A stretch of DNA of 64,000 bases from Bacteroidaceae bacterium (GTDB lineage: Bacteria > Bacteroidota > Bacteroidia > Bacteroidales > Bacteroidaceae). Position numbers and translations under genes: made by a program. Under the pieces are notes generated by a model, which saw only the letters and a program-made list of their open reading frames with translations, was not told the origin of the DNA and made no database searches. Where the stretch lies: contig JAGCPB010000078.1 in the NCBI GenBank assembly GCA_017642425.1, forward strand, positions 1 to 64,000, given 5' to 3'. The first letter of the stretch is position 1, and each line of letters opens with the position of its first letter. Positions 37,049 through 44,579 of the stretch are shown here, piece by piece.

Positions 37049-38215
37049 TCAAATAGTTGTATTGTAAGATTCATTAGTCCAATCAGCTACATCAGCATCA
37101 AACATGATGATGGTGGGGGTGATCGTAAAGTTAAGGGTGTAGTTGTAACGGTCAAAGAAGAGACCGAATGCATCCTGAAGATCAAATTCAAATGTATAGT
37201 CCTCTGTGTGTGCGGAAACTCCTGAACCTGAAACAATTCTGTAGTCAAGCGTCAGTGTTACAGCGTCATCTGCAACAGTCTGCGGCATAACCAGTGATTC
37301 GATGAAATAGTTGGGGACTGTCTTGTTGTCGGTCACATTATATTCATCAAGAGCCTTGCCCTGGGCAGATGCTTCAGTGTCATAAGAATAGTTATATGAC
37401 AGCTTGTATGCTGCATCATCAACAGCAGGTGTCCAACCACTTATCTGAGTGGTAATAGTATTGTTGGCGTCCTTTTCTAATTTGTAGCTGGATTCTGCAT
37501 AGGTGCCTTTATCTTTCAGACCGGTAATTGTAAGGTTGCGGATATAAACGGCATATCCGTTAAGTATCTCTGCCTTTGCTATAGTAACGTTGAGCTTTGA
37601 CAGAATGTGCTTGAAGGTAAGGTCTACCTCACTGTTCGCACCGGCTACTCTGGGTACTAATCCAGAGGTCATTATGTCAACATCGTTGTTGGGAGCCTCT
37701 ACAAATCCCTTGAATATCTCTGCCTGTGTGGAGTTCTTCTGAAGATTCTGGCCCTTGAGAACGTAGGGGCTGACGGTTACAAAATCATCGTTACCTACTT
37801 CTGTAAGAGATGTGGCGGTTGCATCCCAAGTGTACTTAACAATATTGGGGTTCGGTGAAACTGCAATGAAGTTGTATGAAGCCTGCTTATCCCAGAAACG
37901 GTAGGGTGAGTATGTCCACTCGTTGGGTGATGTAGCTCCATCATCATAAGTGCAAAGCGATGTGGCTTTTCCGTCAAATACTTCGCTGATCTTGCCGTCA
38001 ACTACGGATTTCTTGCTGGCGTACACTGTGAAAGTGTTCTGATAGAACTCCAGGCTGTTGCGGTCAGTTACGCTACGCGTGGATTTCTCAGAGAAGGTGC
38101 TGAAACCGATCGCGGTTTGCTCTTTGCTGCTCTGAACGTGGTTCAGAACTTTTTCATTTGCGCAGGATGCCAGAATTGTGGCAGCTGCTGCGATGATCCA
38201 ATAACTTTTTCTCAT
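37049..38215 (-). CDS. Fimbrillin-family lipoprotein
   Basis: About 388 aa from ATG 38215; a longer frame from a TTG codon at 38254 would put 13 extra residues in front of the signal, so the ATG is preferred. Signal YWIIAAAATILASC gives lipobox LASC. IGFSTFSEKSTRSV carries the Arg cut site. The blocks FWDKQASYNFIAVSP, VDLTFKHILSKLNVTI, LVMPQTV, NYTLNFTITPTIIMFDADVADW define an Mfa-like fimbrillin. It is the first pilin-like gene of the cluster after the anchor candidate and the small membrane peptide. Confidence 0.8.
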   Translation of the reverse strand: MRKSYWIIAAAATILASCANEKVLNHVQSSKEQTAIGFSTFSEKSTRSVTDRNSLEFYQNTFTVYASKKSVVDGKISEVFDGKATSLCTYDDGATSPNEWTYSPYRFWDKQASYNFIAVSPNPNIVKYTWDATATSLTEVGNDDFVTVSPYVLKGQNLQKNSTQAEIFKGFVEAPNNDVDIMTSGLVPRVAGANSEVDLTFKHILSKLNVTIAKAEILNGYAVYIRNLTITGLKDKGTYAESSYKLEKDANNTITTQISGWTPAVDDAAYKLSYNYSYDTEASAQGKALDEYNVTDNKTVPNYFIESLVMPQTVADDAVTLTLDYRIVSGSGVSAHTEDYTFEFDLQDAFGLFFDRYNYTLNFTITPTIIMFDADVADWTNESYNTTI

Positions 38216-38250
38216 AAGTCTTTTGTTTTTTATTGTTTGTACTTTTTTTC

Positions 38251-38451
38251 TCAATTAATGAAGCGCACTGTTGAATGACTATGGCGTGAGTAATCTCCGT
38301 TGATTACTTGCTCGTTCTCGTGATTGGCTCTGCCCTCGGTGGTAGTGGAGGATTTGGTAGTAAACAGAGCCATAAGCGCAGCGAGGGCGAGCGATGCAAT
38401 CGCAGCCATGCTCAAATAGCCTAGTTCGCTTCTCTTTAATCTCGTAAACAT
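38251..38451 (-). CDS. Small single-pass membrane protein (66 aa), unknown
   Basis: ATG 38451 starts a 66-residue frame with a basic N-terminus (MFTRLKRSELGY), one hydrophobic helix (about residues 13-30, SMAAIASLALAALMALF) and a polar Thr/His/Asn-rich tail. It fills most of the gap between the DUF5119 gene and the first fimbrillin gene and is read in the same direction. I do not recognise a family. It could be a small membrane component or regulator of the cluster. The short length makes it less certain than its neighbours. Confidence 0.5.
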   Translation of the reverse strand: MFTRLKRSELGYLSMAAIASLALAALMALFTTKSSTTTEGRANHENEQVINGDYSRHSHSTVRFIN

Positions 38452-38517
38452 ACCTATTTTATTTTTTTTCTTTTTTTATTTTCCGTTAGTTTTTGTTTGA
38501 AAATCGTCCAATATTCA

Positions 38518-39750
38518 TCAAATCCTCACATCTGTGTTTATTTCATTGGACCAATCCTCTACGTGCGCGTTAAATCCACCGCCGGAAGTCTGCTGCTTCT
38601 GATCCAGAAGATCCTGAGGAACATCATTACCGTCAATGTATATGGTTATGACGCCACCGGCCGGCTTCTCATGCATCTGGTCGGTGATGTCACGTGTTAC
38701 TGTCCAGGTATAACCGTTGCGCAGGGTTATGCCCAAACCTATAAAGTTCTGGTCTAAGTCAAGTGCTCTTGTGCGAGCCTTGGTGTTAGCCAGAGGATCT
38801 ATTCCGGGAAGACCCCAGGTGAGTACGCGGCAAGCCATGATATCTGCGCTGTCGGCTACTGCACCGTCGGCCAGACGTACATTCTCATGGCGCTGCATTG
38901 GCTTTACACTTGCTGAGGTTACTGAAATTGTGTTCTCAAAAGTCTTGCGGGTAAACATCTCAACTCCCTGTGCCAGACCTGTCACGGTGAGACCCTGGGC
39001 GCCAACGATGCGGTTGCCCTTTTCATCGGCATTGTTGAGAACGATTATCTGATACAGGTAGATGAAAGAATAGGGGCGGAGGGCGGCGTCAACCTTGTAG
39101 ATGTAGGTGATGTTGCCTTCCTCATCATACTCCTTCTCATATGCTGAGGGGTCCTCATTGATGTGGAGGTCTGTGATAAGTGTTCCAAACAGCTCATCGG
39201 GCTGATTGTAATCAACATATTTCTTGTCACCTGGCATCTCGCTGTCCTGGCTTTCTGCGCGGGTGTGTGCCCATGAGGTCTGGCTGCTGACGCGTGTTGA
39301 TGCGGTGTAGCTCTCGTAGTCATCACTCTGGTAGAATGTTGTGTACTCAGTACCAAAGTTGTAGAACATCATGTCATAGGTGGAACCTGCTGTAAGTGAA
39401 ACGCGGCCGCCGGTAGAGTTGAATATCTTTACGAATGCGCTGAAACGCTTGCCAGTATTGAAATCTACGTTATATATAGTACCCTTTACGAGTTCGGGCT
39501 TGGTGTAACCTATATAACCGAAATCTGATGAGCTCTCATTCCAGCTGTACTGCCATTCTGTTTCCCAGTCAATACCCCAGAGAAGATCCAGACGGATATC
39601 ATATATCTCAATCTTTATCTCAGTGCGGTCAACACGCAGGTACAGGTCCTTGCGCTCGCATGAGGTCATGCCAAACAGAAGAACACTTGCAAGACCCAGA
39701 ATAATCTGTATCTTTGCAATTGCTTTGTTTGTTTTTGTTCTGTTTGACAT
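38518..39750 (-). CDS. DUF5119-type lipoprotein, candidate pilus anchor
   Basis: About 410 aa from ATG 39750; a TTG codon at 39783 is in frame but overlaps the -7 promoter box, so it is rejected. Signal IQIILGLASVLLFGMTSC is followed at once by ERKDLYLRVDRTEIKIEI, the hallmark start of DUF5119 proteins, and by a YDIRLDLLWGIDW segment reminiscent of FimB/Mfa2 anchor subunits. The C-terminus FNAHVEDWSNE resembles the last strand of the fimbrillins. It is the first gene of the cluster after the divergent promoter. By analogy with FimB/Mfa2 it may anchor or cap a fibre in the outer membrane (inference). The DUF assignment is by recognition. Confidence 0.75.
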   Translation of the reverse strand: MSNRTKTNKAIAKIQIILGLASVLLFGMTSCERKDLYLRVDRTEIKIEIYDIRLDLLWGIDWETEWQYSWNESSSDFGYIGYTKPELVKGTIYNVDFNTGKRFSAFVKIFNSTGGRVSLTAGSTYDMMFYNFGTEYTTFYQSDDYESYTASTRVSSQTSWAHTRAESQDSEMPGDKKYVDYNQPDELFGTLITDLHINEDPSAYEKEYDEEGNITYIYKVDAALRPYSFIYLYQIIVLNNADEKGNRIVGAQGLTVTGLAQGVEMFTRKTFENTISVTSASVKPMQRHENVRLADGAVADSADIMACRVLTWGLPGIDPLANTKARTRALDLDQNFIGLGITLRNGYTWTVTRDITDQMHEKPAGGVITIYIDGNDVPQDLLDQKQQTSGGGFNAHVEDWSNEINTDVRI

Positions 39751-39780
39751 TTGAATTTGTTCTTTTTTTTGTTTCCGTTG

Positions 39781-39788
39781 CAAAGATA
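39781..39788 (-). promoter_or_regulatory. Promoter -7 box (TATCTTTG) of the fimbrillin cluster
   Basis: The minus strand reads TATCTTTG, a perfect TAnnTTTG, 30 bases before ATG 39750. A TTGG lies 23 bases upstream as a weak -33 candidate. It sits in the A/T-rich divergent region 39784-40025, facing the promoter of the 7-TM AraC regulator. Transcription from here could run through the whole surface cluster. Confidence 0.6.
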
Positions 39789-39966
39789 CGCGTTATATAG
39801 GTGGTGATTTTCCAACATCGTAAAAAGTGCGTCCAAAAATCACAAAACGAAAATCAAACAGTAGTTAAAATATCAACAACCTATGTGCGAAATGTGAATT
39901 TATAGATGAAACAACAATTGTTGATTTAACAAAAGTATTTATTTCAACAAAAAATGATGATTATTA

Positions 39967-39998
39967 TTGCTTCTGAGCGGGATTAAGCCGTATCTTTG
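39967..39998 (+). promoter_or_regulatory. Promoter of the 7-TM AraC regulator
   Basis: ATTG ending at 39969, 21 bases, then TATCTTTG at 39991-39998. The -7 box is a perfect TAnnTTTG match and the spacing fits Bacteroidetes promoters. The ATG at 40026 lies 27 bases downstream. Confidence 0.6.
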
Positions 39999-40025
39999 CA
40001 TCGTAACAGATTAAAAGGACTCTAT

Positions 40026-41237
40026 ATGCTGAGTATTTTCATTGTCCAATTACCATTCTCCGTATGTGCGGTGTGGTGTCTATTTACTCTTTTAAAAGGT
40101 AATAAAACCTATTCAGACCGTCTTCTGGCGGTACTTATGGCTCTTCTTGCCATAGGTTTCCTGTGCGGTTCAAACCACATGTCACCTTATCCTAATTATA
40201 AAAGGCTGGTGATTATAGATATCATAATGCAGTTTACAACAATTTCTGTCTTTCCGTTCATATATTATTATATAAGGTCTCTTTTTGACGAGGAAAAGAT
40301 AGGTTTCACTGCATATCTACTACTTCTGCCTTCTATATTGCTTACCACTGCTGCTGTGGTAGTTACAGTTCTCCTGGGGATAGATCATTCGTCAAAACTC
40401 ATCCAGTTGATCTATGGCGGTGCCATTTCACTTAATCTTCTTGATGTTACTGAAAGGGCTTATGTGATTCTCACCTATAAGGGATACCATTTTGTGTTTT
40501 TTGTATCTTTAGTAATATCCATTGTGTACGTTTTCTCACGTCTATTTGTAGGTAGGTTTAAATTTGCACATATCCCTGCTTTTTTGAGAGGTCAAAAAAC
40601 ATCATTTGTTGCGAATGTGGTTTGTTTGTTTTTCATCATCTTCATGGTGCTTTGGGGAATATGCATAATTTTCAATACCGTGTTTATGAATTCTCTCTCA
40701 ATCTGGTCGTCAATTTGGGCTGTTTTTACATCGTTACTGCTGTTCCTTATAGGCTATGTAGGAGCTGTTCCATCGCTTCCGGGCGGATATATAGATATTG
40801 ACAGGCTGCGTCATCCTTTCAATGCCATGCGTCAGTCTCGTCAGGAGTATCTGCAAGGTATTAATTCCGGTCCTGTGGCTGATGTTCCATTATCGGGCTA
40901 TGACAAGATCATGGATTCTTTCAAAAAGGTTATGGTTACTGATCAGGGATTCCTGGAGCCTAATATGTCTATTGATGAGATATCACAGAGACTTAATACT
41001 AATCGCACGTACGTGTCTAAATTGGTAAATATATATTATGGTATGCCGTTCCGCGACTACCTTAACAAGCTGCGTCTTGATTACTCAAAGGAGCTTATGG
41101 CAGCTGAGCCTGATGCGGTGATTGATTATATTGCCGCCAAGAGCGGATTCCAGAGCTCCACCCAGTTTATCCGCAAGTTCCGCGAGACTGAGGGAATCAC
41201 CCCCACAGCGTGGAAAACGCTCCAGCGCCACAAATAA
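40026..41237 (+). CDS. Membrane-bound AraC-family transcriptional regulator (7 TM + HTH)
   Basis: About 403 aa from ATG 40026; a TTG at 39996 is in frame but lies inside the -7 box. About seven hydrophobic helices span residues 1-240 (for example IVQLPFSVCAVWCLFTLL, LVIIDIIMQFTTISVFPFIYYY, VVCLFFIIFMVLWGICII). A cytoplasmic linker is followed by a C-terminal AraC domain (about 300-400) with both helix-turn-helix units: MSIDEISQRLNTNRTYVSKL and IDYIAAKSGFQSSTQFIRKF. The architecture implies sensing in or at the membrane with direct DNA binding. It is divergent from, and shares a 240-base promoter region with, the DUF5119-fimbrillin-giant cluster, which it probably controls (inference). A strong terminator follows. 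Confidence 0.85.
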   Translation: MLSIFIVQLPFSVCAVWCLFTLLKGNKTYSDRLLAVLMALLAIGFLCGSNHMSPYPNYKRLVIIDIIMQFTTISVFPFIYYYIRSLFDEEKIGFTAYLLLLPSILLTTAAVVVTVLLGIDHSSKLIQLIYGGAISLNLLDVTERAYVILTYKGYHFVFFVSLVISIVYVFSRLFVGRFKFAHIPAFLRGQKTSFVANVVCLFFIIFMVLWGICIIFNTVFMNSLSIWSSIWAVFTSLLLFLIGYVGAVPSLPGGYIDIDRLRHPFNAMRQSRQEYLQGINSGPVADVPLSGYDKIMDSFKKVMVTDQGFLEPNMSIDEISQRLNTNRTYVSKLVNIYYGMPFRDYLNKLRLDYSKELMAAEPDAVIDYIAAKSGFQSSTQFIRKFRETEGITPTAWKTLQRHK

Positions 41238-41265
41238 TTTTCAAATATTGAAATCTCAGGCAGGT

Positions 41266-41305
41266 CCCAATAAAACTATTTAGGTGTTTATTGGGGCTTT
41301 TTTTA
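41266..41305 (+). terminator. Rho-independent terminator after the AraC regulator
   Basis: A 9-bp stem CCCAATAAA (41266-41274) / TTTATTGGG (41287-41295) with a 12-base loop is followed by GC and a run of seven T. It lies 28 bases after the stop codon and separates the regulator from the V-ATPase operon. Confidence 0.8.
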
Positions 41306-41337
41306 TAACAATGTGTAAGTGGTTTTGGGGAATTGAT

Positions 41338-41345
41338 TATATTTG
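41338..41345 (+). promoter_or_regulatory. Promoter -7 box (TATATTTG) of the V-ATPase operon
   Basis: TATATTTG matches TAnnTTTG exactly and lies 55 bases before the first ATPase ATG. The -33 region is weak (no TTTG at 19-21 bases). No gene is visible in 41238-41400 beyond this and the terminator. Confidence 0.5.
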
Positions 41346-41400
41346 CGAATCTATACGGTTTAAACGTATGGCATGAAACTTGAATTATCAATTATAACCT

Positions 41401-41991
41401 ATGAATACCAAAATCCAGGAACTTACCGACATTATTTATAATGAAGGTGTTGCTAAAGGTCAGGCTCAGGCTGACCAGATTCTGGCTCAGGCCAATGAAC
41501 AAGCCCAAAAGATTGTAGCTGATGCCCGTAAGGAGGCCGATGCGTTGCTGGCTGCCGCCCGTAAGGAGAGTGCTGACAATGCTGAGAACGTGCAGAAAGA
41601 GCTTAAGCTGTACGCTGCGCAGGCTGTTGAGGCTCTTAAGAGCCAGATTGCCACTGTCGTGACTGATAAGATTGTGGCTGATTCAGTTAAGGGCTTTGCG
41701 TCTGATCAGAAGGTGTTTAACGAGTTCATACTCAAGATCGCCCAGGAGTGGGGTAAAAACCAGCAGATTGAGATCAAGACTGCCGATGCTGAGGCTCTTA
41801 CCAAGTATTTCACTGCCAATGCCAAGGCTCTGCTTGACAAGGGCGTAAAGATTACTCAGGTGAACGGTCAGGCTACAGAGTTCTCTATCCAGCCTGCTGA
41901 CGGCTCATATAAGGTGAACTTTGGCACCGAGGAGTTTGAGAACTGGTTCAAGTCAATACTGCGCCCGCAGCTGGTTGAGACCCTGTTCTGA
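41401..41991 (+). CDS. atpE/ntpE: V-type ATPase subunit E (peripheral stalk)
   Basis: This 196-aa protein has an N-terminal Ala/Gln/Lys-rich helix (about residues 10-95, QAQADQILAQANEQAQKI) that forms the coiled-coil peripheral stalk, and a globular C-terminus that binds the A3B3 head. It is the first gene of an E-DUF2764-A-B-D-I-K operon, the order typical of Bacteroidetes, with a -7 promoter box just upstream. The stalk holds the catalytic head still against rotation. Family assignment rests on the coiled-coil pattern plus operon position. Confidence 0.85.
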   Translation: MNTKIQELTDIIYNEGVAKGQAQADQILAQANEQAQKIVADARKEADALLAAARKESADNAENVQKELKLYAAQAVEALKSQIATVVTDKIVADSVKGFASDQKVFNEFILKIAQEWGKNQQIEIKTADAEALTKYFTANAKALLDKGVKITQVNGQATEFSIQPADGSYKVNFGTEEFENWFKSILRPQLVETLF

Positions 41992-42002
41992 TTGGTTCCG
42001 CA

Positions 42003-42800
42003 ATGGGCAATTACTATTACATAATATCCGGACTGCCTGACATCAGCTTTGATGACAGCAAGGCTGCGTACACTGTGGAGCAGTTCCGCACGGAGGTTTA
42101 TGACGCTTTGAGCGGTGCTGACCGCAAGGTTATGGATCTGCTCCGGCTTGAAGATACCTGCAGGATTCTTATCGGCTCTGAACGTATGGATGAGCTGATT
42201 GCCGATGTAAAGGCTCAGGAGCCATGCCCGCAGGGTGTACCTGAGTTTATGTACGCGTTTGTGCAGGAGTGGGTGGATGAGAGCTGGCGTGAGAAGGCTG
42301 CATTTGCCGAGGACCGCCTGTGGAGTCTCTTCTATGAGTATGCGATGCAATCCGGAAATGAGTTTGTACGCAAATGGTATGAGTTCAATCTGAATATCAA
42401 CAATATTTTATCGGCCATTACAGCCAGGAAATACGGGCTTGACATTCAGAAGGTTATTGTGGGGCGGAATGAGACCGCGCAGGCGTTGCGTACCAGCGGT
42501 GCGCGCGATTGGGGGCTGAGTCAGGAGCTGGACTACTTTGATGATGTGGTGCGGTTGCTTGATGAGCCTGATCTGGCGCAGCGTGAGCGTAGGGCTGATA
42601 TGTTGCGTTGGCGTTGGCTTGATGAGAACACATTCTTCAACTATTTTACCGTTGAGGCGCTGTTCTCTTACATGGTGCGCCTGGGTATCGTGGAACGCTG
42701 GACAAGCCTTGACCGCGAGGAGGGCCAGAAGCTGTTCCGCAAGATGATAGGAACTTTGAAAGACCAGACTGAAGTTCCTGCTGAGTTTAGAATAAATTAA
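42003..42800 (+). CDS. DUF2764 protein, V-type ATPase operon component
   Basis: This 265-aa protein begins MGNYYYIISGLPDISFDDSK, the recognisable start of DUF2764 proteins, which are found between the E and A genes in V-ATPase operons of Bacteroidetes and chlamydia/spirochaete-type operons. It is soluble and mostly helical. No separate C/d subunit gene is present, so this protein may fill the C/d place linking the ring to the central stalk (inference). It is 11 bases from ntpE and 9 bases from ntpA, so it belongs to the operon. Confidence 0.85.
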   Translation: MGNYYYIISGLPDISFDDSKAAYTVEQFRTEVYDALSGADRKVMDLLRLEDTCRILIGSERMDELIADVKAQEPCPQGVPEFMYAFVQEWVDESWREKAAFAEDRLWSLFYEYAMQSGNEFVRKWYEFNLNINNILSAITARKYGLDIQKVIVGRNETAQALRTSGARDWGLSQELDYFDDVVRLLDEPDLAQRERRADMLRWRWLDENTFFNYFTVEALFSYMVRLGIVERWTSLDREEGQKLFRKMIGTLKDQTEVPAEFRIN

Positions 42801-42809
42801 TTGATATAT

Positions 42810-44567
42810 ATGGCAACAAAAGGTATTGTTAGAGGTGTCATTGCCAACATGGTCACGCTGAAGGTTGACGGCCCTGTTGCGCAGAATGAGATCTGCTATA
42901 TCGAGACAGGCGGTGACAAGCTGATGTCGGAGGTCATCAAGGTGGTGGGCGAGAATGTGTTCGTCCAGGTATTTGAGAGCACCCGAGGCCTCAAGGTTGG
43001 TTCGCCCGCCGAGTTTACCGGTCACATGCTGGAGGTTACGCTGGGTCCTGGCATGCTGTCACACAACTTTGACGGTCTGCAGAATGACCTGGACAAGATG
43101 ACGGGCGTGTTCCTGAAGCGCGGTGAGTACACCTATCCGCTGGATAATGACCGCCTGTGGAAGTTTGAGCCTATCGTGAAGGTGGGCGATAAGGTGCAGG
43201 CATCGGCCTGGCTGGGTAAGGTTGAGGAGAATTTCCAGCCGCTCAAGATCATGGCTCCGTTCCAGCTTGAGGGTGAATACACCGTCAAGAAGATCGTGCC
43301 GGAAGGCGAGTACCGTATCATTGATGAGATTGCGGTGCTGGAGAACGCCAAGGGTGATACGGTTAGCGTAAACATGATCCAGAAATGGCCGGTTAAGGTG
43401 GCTATGACCAACTATCGCGAGAAACCGCGTCCATTCAAGCTGCTTGAAACAGGCGTTCGTTCTATCGATACCCTGAACCCCATCGTGGAGGGCGGTACAG
43501 GATTCATTCCCGGCCCGTTCGGTACAGGTAAGACTGTGCTGCAGCATGCCATCTCAAAGCAGGCTGAGGCCGATATCGTGGTGATTGCAGCGTGCGGTGA
43601 GCGTGCCAATGAGGTTGTGGAGATCTTTACCGAGTTCCCGGAACTGGATGACCCGCACACAGGCCGCAAGCTGATGGAGCGTACCATCATCATAGCCAAT
43701 ACATCAAACATGCCGGTTGCCGCGCGTGAGGCATCGGTCTACACGGCTATGGCAATATCGGAGTATTACCGCTCAATGGGTCTGAGAGTTCTGCTTATGG
43801 CTGACTCTACTTCACGTTGGGCACAGGCTCTGCGTGAGATGTCAAACCGTATGGAGGAGCTGCCTGGTCCGGATGCTTTCCCGATGGATATTTCATCAAT
43901 CATTGCAAACTTCTACGGACGTGCAGGTTACGTTTATCTTAACAACGGCCAGCCGGGTTCAATTACGTTCATCGGAACCGTATCGCCTGCCGGCGGTAAC
44001 CTTAAGGAGCCGGTGACCGAGAATACCAAGAAGGTGGCCCGCTGCTTCTATGCTCTGGAGCAGGAGCGTGCCGACCGTAAGCGTTATCCGGCCATCAACC
44101 CGATTGATTCATATTCAAAGTATCTGGATTATCCGGAGTTTGAGAAATATATCACTGACCGCATCAATGACCAGTGGACCAGTAAGGTTAACGAGCTTAA
44201 GACACGTCTGTTGCGCGGTAAGGAGATATCGGAACAGATTAACATTCTGGGTGATGACGGTGTTCCTGTTGATTATCACGTAACGTTCTGGAAATCAGAG
44301 CTTATTGACTTTATCGTGCTGCAGCAGGATGCATTTGATGAGATTGATGCCGTGACTCCGATGGAGCGTCAGGTGACTATCGTGGACCGCGTGATTGACA
44401 TCTGCCACACGGAGTTCAAGTTTGATCATTTCCTGGAGGTGATAGATTACTTTAAGAAGGTAATCAACCTGTGCAAGCAGATGAACTACCAGCCGTTTGA
44501 ATCGGATAAGTATTTTGAGTACGAGAAGCAGCTCAAGGCTCTTCTTGCTGAACGTAAAACCGCTTAA
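42810..44567 (+). CDS. atpA/ntpA: V-type ATPase catalytic subunit A
   Basis: 585 aa from ATG 42810 (an in-frame TTG at 42801 would add only three residues). The Walker A loop GPFGTGKT is at about residues 235-242, the catalytic GER motif (ACGERANE) follows, and the Walker B strand is VLLMADSTSRWAQALRE. The non-homologous insertion typical of V/A-type A subunits is present before the P-loop (about 110-190). It hydrolyses or makes ATP in the A3B3 head. Length and motifs are normal, and the catalytic residues appear intact. Confidence 0.96.
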   Translation: MATKGIVRGVIANMVTLKVDGPVAQNEICYIETGGDKLMSEVIKVVGENVFVQVFESTRGLKVGSPAEFTGHMLEVTLGPGMLSHNFDGLQNDLDKMTGVFLKRGEYTYPLDNDRLWKFEPIVKVGDKVQASAWLGKVEENFQPLKIMAPFQLEGEYTVKKIVPEGEYRIIDEIAVLENAKGDTVSVNMIQKWPVKVAMTNYREKPRPFKLLETGVRSIDTLNPIVEGGTGFIPGPFGTGKTVLQHAISKQAEADIVVIAACGERANEVVEIFTEFPELDDPHTGRKLMERTIIIANTSNMPVAAREASVYTAMAISEYYRSMGLRVLLMADSTSRWAQALREMSNRMEELPGPDAFPMDISSIIANFYGRAGYVYLNNGQPGSITFIGTVSPAGGNLKEPVTENTKKVARCFYALEQERADRKRYPAINPIDSYSKYLDYPEFEKYITDRINDQWTSKVNELKTRLLRGKEISEQINILGDDGVPVDYHVTFWKSELIDFIVLQQDAFDEIDAVTPMERQVTIVDRVIDICHTEFKFDHFLEVIDYFKKVINLCKQMNYQPFESDKYFEYEKQLKALLAERKTA

Positions 44568-44579
44568 CCCGCTATAGCT

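Noticed and set aside
25522..39750. Phase-variable (invertible) promoter for the surface cluster
   Set aside because: I found no inverted repeat pair flanking any of the promoters and no recombinase gene in the window.
39996..40025. TTG start adding ten residues to the 7-TM AraC regulator
   Set aside because: The TTG lies inside the TATCTTTG promoter box and would precede the likely transcript start.
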